Origin: Chitinophaga arvensicola
GTDB taxonomy: Bacteria > Bacteroidota > Bacteroidia > Chitinophagales > Chitinophagaceae
Length of the DNA stretch: 64,000 nucleotides
Assembly: GCF_900110835.1 (NCBI RefSeq)
Contig: NZ_FOJG01000001.1
Location: forward strand, 1,003,022-1,067,021
Direction of reading: 5' to 3'
Shown: in pieces, positions 1-8,690 of the stretch
Layout of the letters: each line of letters starts with the position of its first letter
Numbering within the stretch: position 1 is the first letter of the stretch
Translations under genes and position numbers: made by a program
The notes under the pieces: generated by a model
Databases searched by the model: none
What the model was told of the DNA's origin: nothing
What the model saw: the letters and a program-made list of their open reading frames with translations, nothing else

Positions 1-2
1 AT

Positions 3-1076
3 GAAAAGTTACGCGAAAAGGTGGCTGTCCACAGCCATTACCTATCCTTGCAGGTACAACGGCTGCGAACCATCTTTAAAGAGGACCTTGCCGCTATGAA
101 GGACCTGGAAAGGGCCAGAATATATGTGCCGGTACACGCTCTTTCGATTCTGGATATATGCGGCCAACTTGCCAACTGGTTTCAGGCGGCAAAAGAAAAA
201 GGCCAGAACCAGCTCATGGAATTTTACAGCCGGATAGATAGGCTGCTTAGTGACCTGCTCCAAATCCTACAAAAAACATTGCCGGCGGCATTCGATACCT
301 CTCTACCTATCCCATTTACCATCTACAATGATCATCTGCCGCATATCCGGCAACTAATTGACGGAATTTCCGATCTTAAACCGCTGCTGGATCATCATAA
401 CCAGCCGGTAATAGATCTTGTGCAAACGGAGATTACCAGTATTTGGGCAAGCCCACGCGAGGTAACTTATCATCTGCTGGAGTACACTACCCGGTTGCTC
501 ACGGCATTAAGCGAAATTAAAGACCGTACTGTGCCGAATTATAGTCACTACCTGCATACCGCCGTGCTTATCCGGCTCAACTACAACTCCCCCAAATATA
601 TAGAACGGTGTATTTTTAAACTCATCGAGAAGATGGATGAAATGAATAACCTGGAGAAACTGATCACCATTGACTTTTACGTCGATGAACTCTCTAAAAT
701 AGTGCCCCTTAAAAGCGACTGTTTGATAAGCGATGAACACTCAGCACTCGATCAGCTCAAAGCATGGACATTCCAGGAGAAAAAAAAGTTGGAAAAGCCT
801 TTGCTGGCCACTCAACAGCAAAAGGAATTAGAAAAGCTATTCCTCGATTTAAGTGTCGATGAGCTGGCTGCCCTGACTTATGGCGCACAAAAAGCCGGCT
901 TTACTAGAAAGGATGATAAGCTGAATTTGTTCCGTCAGATAATTGCCTTTATCCGCACAATTGGCACCGATAATATTGCCATCGACAGCTTTGCCAACAA
1001 AACCTATAAACCAAAAGAGGCTGCTAAAGTCAGTATGCGGGCAAAACTAAGGTTGCTTGACGATGCACTGCGGTGA
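3..1076 (+). CDS. RteC-related protein, 5'-truncated by window edge
   Basis: The reading frame is open from base 3, so the true start lies upstream; an internal GTG at 21 could also initiate. The product is mostly helical with no signal peptide. Its last ~75 residues (ELAALTYGAQKAGF, a gap, then FRQIIAFI, ending MRAKLRLLDDALR) line up with the C-terminal part of the RteC protein encoded just downstream on the other strand (ELVELIYGLNEMGVL, FFGNIFQI, IKLSLLRR). I infer a diverged RteC-like regulator of element excision or transfer. It converges tail-to-tail with that rteC gene, 13 bases apart. The family match rests on the C-terminus only. Confidence 0.6.
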   Translation, partial: EKLREKVAVHSHYLSLQVQRLRTIFKEDLAAMKDLERARIYVPVHALSILDICGQLANWFQAAKEKGQNQLMEFYSRIDRLLSDLLQILQKTLPAAFDTSLPIPFTIYNDHLPHIRQLIDGISDLKPLLDHHNQPVIDLVQTEITSIWASPREVTYHLLEYTTRLLTALSEIKDRTVPNYSHYLHTAVLIRLNYNSPKYIERCIFKLIEKMDEMNNLEKLITIDFYVDELSKIVPLKSDCLISDEHSALDQLKAWTFQEKKKLEKPLLATQQQKELEKLFLDLSVDELAALTYGAQKAGFTRKDDKLNLFRQIIAFIRTIGTDNIAIDSFANKTYKPKEAAKVSMRAKLRLLDDALR

Positions 1077-1089
1077 CAATGCGTTCGTA

Positions 1090-1950
1090 TTACTTCGAAA
1101 ATTCATCATCATACTCATAACGACGTAAAAGGGAAAGTTTTATGCTGTCAAAAAACGGGGTGCGGGATTTTTTCTTCAGCCGATTATTTTCATACATTTT
1201 GTAAATATTGGAGAGATCAATCTGAAAGATGTTTCCAAAAAAGGTGGCCAAAGAAGAAATGGACTCTTTTTTGCCGTTCAATACCCCCATCTCGTTGAGG
1301 CCATAGATCAATTCTACAAGTTCTGCCTTATTACCGGTCCACGATATCGGGCTTAACGGCTGGCCCCCTGCAGGTGTAGCAGACGATAACCTATGTTCGA
1401 GGTATTCCTGGAGAAACGTAGCGGAAACGAGTTGGGCATACAAGTAACTCCACGGGGTATAATATCGCTTGTCCAGGAATGGTAACAAGGAGGCCCGATC
1501 ATCCCTGAGTAAAAAATTTAGCGTATCATTTTGAATCGTTGGAGGATAACGCAGAAAATAAGTCTGGTCATTGTAGGTAAAACCCAATGACAAGTAAAGC
1601 TGGTCATCTTGATGGTGAAGCAGGAAAGAACGGGTGCTGTCCAACCGCTTACGATAATACTGCTCGATGGCCTGCTGGTCTTTCTTTGGCGCAGATTGTT
1701 CGAGCTTTAGAAGGTCAGTGAAAAAGTAAGCTCTGCCATCAAACTCTGGCTTTACATACTTGAAAAAATTTATCTCTTCTTCCTCGTCATTAAAAGTGTG
1801 CCGATCAATATGAGCGTGTAACTCGGCGATAATACCTGTTACTGCCCGTAAGCATTTAGCCAAATAACTGGTGGTAACGGAGAATAATTCTAAAGATTCG
1901 TTTTGGGCGCGAACTTCTGCGAGAAGTTGGGAATACCAATGTTCTGTCAT
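1090..1950 (-). CDS. rteC: RteC-family regulator of conjugative transposon excision
   Basis: RteC in CTnDOT-type elements activates excision genes. The 286-residue length fits the family. The conserved C-terminal block is clear: ISWTGNKAELVELIYGLNEMG (about 205-225) followed by DLSNIYKMYENNRLKKKSRTP (about 246-266) and a basic end, probably the DNA-binding part. A second copy with the same block lies at 26997-27833, so two RteC proteins flank the transfer genes. The start is an ATG at 1950. Functional assignment comes from the family; regulation of this particular element is inferred. Confidence 0.85.
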   Translation of the reverse strand: MTEHWYSQLLAEVRAQNESLELFSVTTSYLAKCLRAVTGIIAELHAHIDRHTFNDEEEEINFFKYVKPEFDGRAYFFTDLLKLEQSAPKKDQQAIEQYYRKRLDSTRSFLLHHQDDQLYLSLGFTYNDQTYFLRYPPTIQNDTLNFLLRDDRASLLPFLDKRYYTPWSYLYAQLVSATFLQEYLEHRLSSATPAGGQPLSPISWTGNKAELVELIYGLNEMGVLNGKKESISSLATFFGNIFQIDLSNIYKMYENNRLKKKSRTPFFDSIKLSLLRRYEYDDEFSK

Positions 1951-2448
1951 ACCATACTTTTTTTGCCTGGGAGGCAGGTGAACGATTTGGTATAGTGGAA
2001 AAACAGAACAGATAGGAAGGGAAACCCTGATGTAAAATTACTTTTGATCTCATGAAAGTGAGCATGGTAAGCAGTTTACAGGAAAATGACATTTAGGTAA
2101 ATACACCGGATTTCAGTAAGAAACACCGGGCAATAGATTGTGACCGGGGGATAAAAGTAATGGATAAGCGTAGTTGTATTTCGCCCAACGCATAGAATAT
2201 GGCGATGAACGCATTACTGGGGTTGGTGAGCGTCGGCAAAGGTGATAGATTAGTATTTCCTCCACGGAATAAAGTATAATTGAGATCACGATATTGGAAG
2301 GTTAACAATGGCGTTGAAATCAAACACAAAAAAAAGGAGGCATTCACTCGTAGGAATGCCCCCTGGGATAGATCCCCCTCGATTGTAGCAGCACTTGGCT
2401 GGTTGCGCTCCCGCAGAGCCACCTCCACTGATACAATTATTTTACCTG
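1951..2448. other. Noncoding gap containing one terminator
   Basis: This gap separates the rteC start (1950) from the 3' end of the next minus-strand gene (2449). The only structure I can support is the minus-strand terminator at 2328-2363. Short ORFs here have no recognisable composition or start context. The part next to 1950 must carry the rteC promoter, but I could not place boxes with confidence. Confidence 0.5.
2328..2363 (-). terminator. Rho-independent terminator of the tra-side operon
   Basis: Read on the minus strand, a 10-bp stem (GGGGGCATTC with GAATGCCTCC, one wobble pair) closes an 8-base loop and is followed by eight T. It lies about 90 bases downstream of the stop at 2449, the last gene of the long minus-strand run. 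Confidence 0.85.
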
Positions 2449-3618
2449 CTACGGCCTCACTTTTTGACCAGCCTTTTGTCCTGATTTTTTTACCACGCGG
2501 GTTGAGTTACCGGCTGCTTGTCTATGATTCTTGTTTTTTCGGGCACCTTCTTCATCGGAGGCGGCTGCCCGTGGCTGCCGCTGGCCGCTTTTGGGTTGAT
2601 TCTTTGGCGGGGTGACCTTCCCCTTCTCGTCCACGTAGCTGATGCGACTGGCCAGCCGATCATTGGCCTCCTTAGTCCGAAATTCCTTATGCCCGAGTGC
2701 TTTACCATGCAAGTTTTTGACGTGATAGGTCGCCATATTTGCATTGAGCGACATCAGAATTTCCGGGTACATCGGAGAAGGAGTTTGCAGCTTCACCTCT
2801 TTACCTGCCAGCAGATCCCTCATAATCTCGCTTCTGCGCGATGGGTTATTCATTTCCGGTAAATTGAAGTCACCAATCTTTTTTTCCGGATCGAAATACA
2901 TAGTACCCTGTACACGCCGCAGGGGAAGATTATCACTCTTAGTTTTGTTGCCGGAAAAATCTACCGCCACATAGGCGTTGTAGGATTGGTTTTTATTCTT
3001 GTTGTAGTAGGTTTTATGGACCCACCTGGGCGAATCAACGCTGGGATTAGCCAGCATCGTAGTAGCCTCCTGAATAGTGATCTTATCGGTAGGCCGGAAG
3101 AAACGAAGTTGGGCGCTTTCTTCTACCGAAGTGGCTACATCGAGTTTGGGCGCAGGGAATCCCGATGTTTTGATGGGAATATCCATCGCACTAATCATGG
3201 CAGAATAGGCCTCCTGGTGCGCTTTATGGAATGGTTTTAGACCTTGCCGGATTTTATCAATGTGGGCAGTGGTAGCCGCCGCAAACTCAGCGGTGTTTTT
3301 AAAATCCTTTCTGAGTGGCGCACTGTTCGCCAGGGCGACTACATCTTTGAGTTTAACGCCTTCAGCTTCCAGCTTCGTCATATCACCTGGATATACTTTT
3401 GCATCGAAACCATTAAAATAAAGGGTAGACGTAGATTCGTCTACCCGGAACTTATTAGTAGCCTTTGCCAATCCTTCCGGGTTTAAGGAAAGATAAAGCA
3501 ATTCAAACTCTTTAGTTCCACGGGCGAGCTGGTCGTCTATTCGACCATCCATTGCGGCACCATAGCCAGCATCATCAACTTTGGCTTTCGCCCTCTGCAC
3601 GTCTTTTACCTGTTGCAT
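2449..3618 (-). CDS. Hypothetical protein, divergent member of the local paralogue family
   Basis: A 389-residue protein with no signal peptide. Residues ~200-300 share the landmarks of the four genes upstream: a segment ending in VAVDFSG, then MYFDPEKKIGDFNL, then an RDLLAGKEVKLQTP segment matching their R.LRAG..A.VTP. The C-terminal ~70 residues are strongly basic and low complexity (KPKSGQRQPRAAAS, KKSGQKAGQKVRP), suggesting nucleic-acid contact. It is the last gene of the cluster and is followed by a terminator. In Bacteroides elements this region, past traN, often carries traO/P/Q; none of those is recognisable here. Function unknown. Confidence 0.75.
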   Translation of the reverse strand: MQQVKDVQRAKAKVDDAGYGAAMDGRIDDQLARGTKEFELLYLSLNPEGLAKATNKFRVDESTSTLYFNGFDAKVYPGDMTKLEAEGVKLKDVVALANSAPLRKDFKNTAEFAAATTAHIDKIRQGLKPFHKAHQEAYSAMISAMDIPIKTSGFPAPKLDVATSVEESAQLRFFRPTDKITIQEATTMLANPSVDSPRWVHKTYYNKNKNQSYNAYVAVDFSGNKTKSDNLPLRRVQGTMYFDPEKKIGDFNLPEMNNPSRRSEIMRDLLAGKEVKLQTPSPMYPEILMSLNANMATYHVKNLHGKALGHKEFRTKEANDRLASRISYVDEKGKVTPPKNQPKSGQRQPRAAASDEEGARKNKNHRQAAGNSTRVVKKSGQKAGQKVRP

Positions 3619-3636
3619 GGTAATAGATTTTTAAAG

Positions 3637-4632
3637 TTAAAATTTAGGAGTCCGGTTAATTCCTTTGAGCGGGACTTCTACAGTCCTGGCTTTGCGCTCA
3701 TTGAGTGCCGACTCCCGTGTACCCAACCTGTGTTCAACTACACTAGGCAACGCAAGAAATTCTGTCGTATTTAAACGTTGCCCCTGTAGATCAAATACCA
3801 TTATGTCCCTGCTTTCAGGTGCCACTACAATATTGACGTACTGGTGGGCAGAACCGTTTTGAGGTGTCACCTGCGCCGATCTACCAGAACGTAGTATCCC
3901 CTCTACAGACGCCCGATGATCGGGTCTGTCGCATTCGAACATATCAAGATGGAGGAGCTTTGTATCCAGGTCAAAATCAGGATGCTGCACTACCCTGGAA
4001 CCATTGTAATCAACCACCTGCCAGTCACCAGCGCCATCATTTAGGCCACGATTGAAGTAAGGCGTCGGACACTGGCGATCCAGTAACAGGTTGAACATAT
4101 TTTCCAGCCTTAGCTTTTCATCATTTCCGAAAGCGACAAAACATACATGGTCGGATTTATACTGATCATAAGCCTTTAGGCCAGCGGCATCTACAGGCGG
4201 TCTGCCGTTACAATAAATAGCCCAGTAATGAAAAAATACATCCTGGTTGCGGCATTGAAGGTCTAAAAACCGCTGTAGTAGCCGATGACCATAGTGTTTA
4301 TCCATCTCCATGCCCACATAAGTGGGCATCCGCAGGTGATGATTAGCATAACGTTGAATATCCTTTTCCAGTTCGGCTATCGCATATTCAGGGTAACGCG
4401 CCTGCGGTATTGGTTTTACCATCACAGCGGCGGTACCATGATAACTTGCATATCCGTTAAGCAAGGTTATGATTGGCATATAATACATGGTAGATTTGGG
4501 TCCAACCTGGCTGCCCATCCATTGAATAATACCATCATACCTCTTACTCATGGCCAGATTTTCCAGCACCGTTACATCATAAATGCCAGCCTTGTGCATC
4601 TCTTTAAATGCGTCACGAAGATTCTTTACCAT
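3637..4632 (-). CDS. Hypothetical protein, paralogue family member (copy D)
   Basis: A 331-residue soluble protein from the same family as the next three genes. Shared landmarks are an N-terminal helix, an IQWMGSQVG segment near 36, HYWAIYCNGRPP near 140, PYFNRG near 194, a VDYNG strand, HPDFDLDTKL near 222, and a SGRSAQVTP segment. The overall shape suggests two domains, an N-terminal one of about 170 residues and a C-terminal alpha/beta one. No catalytic motif is visible. It is 18 bases upstream of the gene at 2449-3618 and probably cotranscribed. It is the most diverged of the four full-length copies. Function unknown. Confidence 0.75.
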   Translation of the reverse strand: MVKNLRDAFKEMHKAGIYDVTVLENLAMSKRYDGIIQWMGSQVGPKSTMYYMPIITLLNGYASYHGTAAVMVKPIPQARYPEYAIAELEKDIQRYANHHLRMPTYVGMEMDKHYGHRLLQRFLDLQCRNQDVFFHYWAIYCNGRPPVDAAGLKAYDQYKSDHVCFVAFGNDEKLRLENMFNLLLDRQCPTPYFNRGLNDGAGDWQVVDYNGSRVVQHPDFDLDTKLLHLDMFECDRPDHRASVEGILRSGRSAQVTPQNGSAHQYVNIVVAPESRDIMVFDLQGQRLNTTEFLALPSVVEHRLGTRESALNERKARTVEVPLKGINRTPKF

Positions 4633-4657
4633 TTCTCACACAATTTTGCGTTGGATA

Positions 4658-5665
4658 TTAATGTGTGTTGTGCATACCGCGTGTCGTTCCACCGTCCCTA
4701 ACCATTCTGCCTACAGCCGGCTGTTTGAAATTATCCTGGCGCCCTATGAGCATAGCCACATCTTCCCTATCCGTGTTTAATCCAACTTTCTGATGGTTAA
4801 AGAAATCATCGTACGCTACTACTCCTTTACTGGCAGGATCGGCAATGAGCCTTACCGCTCCTGATGAGTTACTACAGGTGGTTGTTACCACAACTTCAGC
4901 ACCGGCGCGTAAGGCCTTTTCCAATTTTGCCAGGCCAGGCCCGGCGCTGTACTCCTTGATCCTAAGTTGCCGTAGCGTTTTGTTCAAGTCATAATCAGGA
5001 TAATACAGCACCTGCTTTGTACCGTCTCCTTTATTTTCCCCGGCAAAGTCTACTGCCATCCACATGGGTTCTTTATCATGATATTGGCTGTTAAAGTAGG
5101 GCAGCGGTCTATGAGGCTGAGACATCAGCACCAACATTTGAGTGAGGGAAATACTATCTGTAGCCGGAAAAAAGGCAGTCTGTACGTCCTCTGCTTTGTA
5201 CTGATTATAGAATGGCAGCTCATTTTTCTCCATAGGCGGCTCCCCCTTGCAATACACCGCCCAGTAGCTTAAATACTGACTGGTATAAAGCTGGGAGAAC
5301 GCATGTAGGACCCGCTTACCCACGTGCCTGTCGGCGACCAAATCATTTACAGTAGGTTTGCGAAAATGAGCTAGGTAGTAATCATTGATTGCCTCCTCTA
5401 AATTTTCTGCATTGATAGAATGCCTGTCTAATTGCTTTATCTTCGAAACCGAAACCCCCTGAAGGGCAAATTTTTCATCTTTGCGAATAATAGCCGGTGA
5501 ATAGAAATAGTAGCTATCACTGGTGGCTATCTGCCCTACCCACTCAATTTGGGGACCACTGTGTTGGCGGTATTGCAGTCCGGTTATAAATGATTCATCA
5601 TAAATCCCCGATATGGCCAAATCCGTACGCAGCATGTTATAGTCGTTATAATTTCCATCAGTCAT
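4658..5665 (-). CDS. Hypothetical protein, paralogue family member (copy B)
   Basis: A 335-residue protein with the family landmarks IEWVGQIATSD near 35, LSYWAVYCKGEPP near 131, PYFNSQYHD near 190, WMAVDFAGENK near 202, YYPDYDLNKTLRQL near 222 and LRAGAEVVVTT near 250. It starts 20 bases after the stop of copy A2. A degenerate copy of its first ~40 codons, at the same 20-base distance from copy A1, is preserved at 6753-6875, so this gene was the right-hand breakpoint of a past duplication. Function unknown. Confidence 0.75.
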   Translation of the reverse strand: MTDGNYNDYNMLRTDLAISGIYDESFITGLQYRQHSGPQIEWVGQIATSDSYYFYSPAIIRKDEKFALQGVSVSKIKQLDRHSINAENLEEAINDYYLAHFRKPTVNDLVADRHVGKRVLHAFSQLYTSQYLSYWAVYCKGEPPMEKNELPFYNQYKAEDVQTAFFPATDSISLTQMLVLMSQPHRPLPYFNSQYHDKEPMWMAVDFAGENKGDGTKQVLYYPDYDLNKTLRQLRIKEYSAGPGLAKLEKALRAGAEVVVTTTCSNSSGAVRLIADPASKGVVAYDDFFNHQKVGLNTDREDVAMLIGRQDNFKQPAVGRMVRDGGTTRGMHNTH

Positions 5666-5685
5666 GATACCATAATTTTTGCCTG

Positions 5686-6696
5686 TTATCCAGGAAGTTG
5701 TTTTCTACCGTTGTCCTGCTTTTGCTTCACGATCCTTTGTGTCTTGCCTTGCCCAATCTCTAATTCCCTTTTTTCAATTACGTCTTTAGGCGCCAGCAGC
5801 GTGGACATTTCTATTCGCCGTTGTGCAAAGTCCAGGGCAATGACGTATTTGTTTTTTGGATCTGCCACTAACATTACGGCATCCGCCGGTTTGCTTCCTA
5901 CAGGCGTAACGGAGGCGGCAATGCCGGCCCTCAATGTTCTGTCCAATTTTTGCCGGCTCGATTCGCCATTGCATTCATCGACGTTAAGTGTACGTAGGAC
6001 CATATTCAGATCGTAATCCGGGTAGTAGCATAATTTAGTCGGATCATCATCAATATTTTGGGGATGATAATCCACTTGCAACCATTTCGGTTCAAAGTCC
6101 TGGGAATTTCGATTGAAATATGGCCGTGGACATTCGGGATCGGCCAGCAAGGCATACATATGCGACAGGTTAAGCCGCTCTTCGGCTGGATAGTGAACAA
6201 AACGAACCTGCTCTTGCTCGTGGCTTCTAAAATCGCTGATAGCGGCTTCTGGAAGTGGTGGATCTCCATAGCAATACACTGACCAATAGGAATAATGTAT
6301 CTGGGGATGTACAGAATAGAGCTTTGAAAATTCATCCAACACAGGATGCCCATATTTAACATCAGCTCGAAGCTCATCTACCGTAGGAAGTTTATAGTGA
6401 GCCATTAGGTAATCATTCATGTTTTTTTCCAACCTATCGGTACTTGCGCCATTTTGATCTATTCTGCCCATACCATTTACCACGACGGCAGAAACTCCCT
6501 GAAAATCCAGCACACCATTACGCTGAAAAATTACCGGGGTATAAAAAAGGCGCTTATCATTGTTGAAAAGTTGGCCCACCCAGTTTATCTGGCCGTCTGT
6601 TGGGGACCTGTTTTGTAGCCCATTAACAAACTGCTCATCCTTAATACCGATTGCGGTCAATTCCTGATGAAGTAGATTAAGTGTTTTAATTATCAT
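5686..6696 (-). CDS. Hypothetical protein, paralogue family member (copy A2)
   Basis: A 336-residue protein, the same length as copy A1 (6896-7906) and clearly its closest relative. They share GASTDRL, PECPRPYFNRN, WLQVD.HP, YYPDYD, VLRTLNV.EC, RRIE.STLLAPK.VIE and a common C-terminus ending QMPG or QLPG. Both are soluble and have no recognised domain. Upstream of this start lies a duplicated tail of the 7918-8655 gene, showing that A2 arose with its flanks by tandem duplication. Divergence between A1 and A2 is substantial, so the event is not recent. Function unknown. Confidence 0.75.
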   Translation of the reverse strand: MIIKTLNLLHQELTAIGIKDEQFVNGLQNRSPTDGQINWVGQLFNNDKRLFYTPVIFQRNGVLDFQGVSAVVVNGMGRIDQNGASTDRLEKNMNDYLMAHYKLPTVDELRADVKYGHPVLDEFSKLYSVHPQIHYSYWSVYCYGDPPLPEAAISDFRSHEQEQVRFVHYPAEERLNLSHMYALLADPECPRPYFNRNSQDFEPKWLQVDYHPQNIDDDPTKLCYYPDYDLNMVLRTLNVDECNGESSRQKLDRTLRAGIAASVTPVGSKPADAVMLVADPKNKYVIALDFAQRRIEMSTLLAPKDVIEKRELEIGQGKTQRIVKQKQDNGRKQLPG

Positions 6697-6711
6697 AACA
6701 GCGTTTTTTAG

Positions 6712-6875
6712 CGAACCTTAATAGAATTAAAAGGCGCCTTACGGCTTCAATTCGCCCTGCCCCCAAATTTGCGGAACACTGTGTTGGCGATATTGCAGAC
6801 TGCGTTTGAAAGATTCATCATAAATTCTCGACATTGCCAATGAGTACGCAGCGCGTTATAACTTATCATAGTCAT
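6712..6875 (-). pseudogene. Duplication scar: copy B 5' fragment fused to tail of the 7918-8655 gene
   Basis: On the minus strand, 6875 down to about 6753 matches the first ~130 bases of the copy B gene (same ATGACT start, CTGCGTAC, TTTATGATGAATC, CGCCAACACAGTG), with small indels that break the frame. From about 6752 to 6712 it matches the last ~40 bases of the 7918-8655 gene (GCCGTAAGG, AATTCTATTAAGGTTCG, stop). This is the junction expected from a tandem duplication of a unit of about 1.2 kb with breakpoints in those two genes. Confidence 0.8.
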
Positions 6876-6895
6876 GATCCCTTAATTTTTGCCTG

Positions 6896-7906
6896 TTACC
6901 CTGGCATTTGTTTTCTGCTATTGCCCTGTTTTGAATTCACTACCCTTTCTGATTTGATTTGCCTCCTCTCTGATCCTCTTCGTTCAATCACCTCTTTAGG
7001 CGCCAGCAGCGTGGATAGTTCTATTCGTCTTTGTGCCAGGTCCAGGGCGATCATGCCTTTGTTTTGTGGGTCTGCAACTAACATTATAGCGTCAACCTGA
7101 TTGCTGCCTACCGGTCTAACGATCGCCGAAGTACCGTTACGAAGTGTACGCTCCACTTTATTACGGGTCGATTGGCTATTACATTCTTCCACGTTAAGTG
7201 TACGTAGCACCTTATCTATATCGTAATCAGGGTAATACCGCAAGGTTGTTGCCCCATCATACGCATAAGTGGGGTGAAAATCCACCTGCAACCACGTAGG
7301 TTCATTTTCACCGGGGTTGCGATTAAAATATGGCCGTGGACATTCGGGATGTGCGAGCAAGGCATAAATCTGTGATAAGTCAAGCCTATCTTTGTCCGGG
7401 AAGAATGTAAATTTTACATTTTGCGCCTTAAAATCGTTGAAATCGCGCACAGCGCTCTCCGTCAATGGGGGATCGAAGTAACAATGCGCCGCCCAATAGG
7501 CAAAATGAGTAGCAGGATCGACATCATATAGTTTGCTAAACTCGCTTAGTACCTTTGCACCAGCTACCGGATCGGCTAAAAGGTCATATTCGCACGGCGT
7601 ACAATAGTGAACGGCATAGTAATCATCAATAGCTTTCACCAACCTGTCGGTGCTGGCGCCATTTTGATCAATGTTCTTGAGGTTCGCTACTACGGTGGCC
7701 GAAACTCCGTGAAAATCCAACCAACCATTATGCTGATGAATTGCCGGTGAATAAAAAAGACGTTTGTCGTCGTTGACAAGTCTGCCCATCCAGTGTACCA
7801 TGCCGTCTGCCACAGGGCTATCTGTCAGCCCATTAATAAACCTCTCATCCATAATACCGGTTGCAGCGAGTTCCTGACGAAGTAGGCTTAGCGTATCATG
7901 TCTCAT
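6896..7906 (-). CDS. Hypothetical protein, paralogue family member (copy A1)
   Basis: A 336-residue soluble protein and the partner of copy A2. Landmarks are VHWMGRLVNDDKRLFYSP near 37, HFAYWAAHCYFDPP near 138, PECPRPYFNRN near 192, TWLQVDFHP near 208 and YYPDYDIDKVLRTLNVEEC near 227. It starts 11 bases after the stop of the 7918-8655 gene and is probably translated from the same transcript. No enzymatic motif is visible. Expansion to four tandem copies plus a fifth diverged one points to a role that benefits from variety or dosage, but this is inference. Confidence 0.75.
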   Translation of the reverse strand: MRHDTLSLLRQELAATGIMDERFINGLTDSPVADGMVHWMGRLVNDDKRLFYSPAIHQHNGWLDFHGVSATVVANLKNIDQNGASTDRLVKAIDDYYAVHYCTPCEYDLLADPVAGAKVLSEFSKLYDVDPATHFAYWAAHCYFDPPLTESAVRDFNDFKAQNVKFTFFPDKDRLDLSQIYALLAHPECPRPYFNRNPGENEPTWLQVDFHPTYAYDGATTLRYYPDYDIDKVLRTLNVEECNSQSTRNKVERTLRNGTSAIVRPVGSNQVDAIMLVADPQNKGMIALDLAQRRIELSTLLAPKEVIERRGSERRQIKSERVVNSKQGNSRKQMPG

Positions 7907-7917
7907 AACAACCCTTT

Positions 7918-8655
7918 TTAACGAACCTTAATAGAATTAGAAGGCCCCTTACGGCTTACTTCCCGTACCCGGTTATTAGCAGACTTCTTAAAAGCGGACG
8001 TTTTTTTTGCTGCCACTTTGTTATCTTTTTTTACCGCCAGCATAGTCCCATCCTGAGCCACTGCAAGAGAGGGTTTATTATCTCTCTGCTGCTGCTGATC
8101 TGCTTTATTGCCGAGGGCATTAGTATCGTTTGCCGCCTTTGGTTGCGTACGCATCTTGTTATCCGCAGATGTGAGTACTTTGTTACTGCCGATAAGTATT
8201 GTACCGGCTGCACGAACAAGCAGTTTAGCCAGGTTATAAAGTAGCCTGATGCTTTCTGTCAGAAGGCGTACAAACGGATTACGGTTAATACGTCGAAGTA
8301 AATTGTTGGTGTTCCTGCCAGCGGCGGTAACGCCCTGGGTTACCGCTTTGCCGGTAGTATTAGCCGCATCAACAACCACGTTTTTAACTTTTGTGGCACT
8401 GTCCAACACCTTTTTTGCAGCCATGCTGTTAAGCATCTTTTGGGTCTTATCCATTGCCATATAAGCATCCCGCATCTGCATAACTTCGGACATGCTTCCT
8501 GGCTTATGCTTATTGGTGAGCGTTCGTAGCACATCTACCTTCGATTGCAGGTATGTCCTATCTGGTTCTTTGCCCCCGAGCGCCTTTTCGGCGATTTTGT
8601 CGTACTTCTGGAAGGCTGCCCAATCCGAAGCAAACGTTGATGTTCCTTTGTTCAT
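7918..8655 (-). CDS. Hypothetical basic protein with central hydrophobic segment
   Basis: A 245-residue protein. Residues 1-85 are helical and polar, and ~130-160 form an amphipathic or membrane-associated stretch (VRLLTESIRLLYNLAKLLVRAAGTILIG). The C-terminal ~80 residues are rich in Lys, Gln and Asn and end SNSIKVR. There is no signal peptide. It sits 35 bases downstream of traN and heads the paralogue block, so it is probably part of the same transcript. Its 3' end is duplicated at 6712-6752. Function unknown. Confidence 0.7.
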   Translation of the reverse strand: MNKGTSTFASDWAAFQKYDKIAEKALGGKEPDRTYLQSKVDVLRTLTNKHKPGSMSEVMQMRDAYMAMDKTQKMLNSMAAKKVLDSATKVKNVVVDAANTTGKAVTQGVTAAGRNTNNLLRRINRNPFVRLLTESIRLLYNLAKLLVRAAGTILIGSNKVLTSADNKMRTQPKAANDTNALGNKADQQQQRDNKPSLAVAQDGTMLAVKKDNKVAAKKTSAFKKSANNRVREVSRKGPSNSIKVR

Positions 8656-8690
8656 AACACAACATTTTTAAGTTTTAATAATGGCCGACC

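Noticed and set aside
2093..2615. Overlapping frames on both strands near the terminator
   Set aside because: They cross the terminator and the 3' end of a real gene, and have no start context or protein-like composition.
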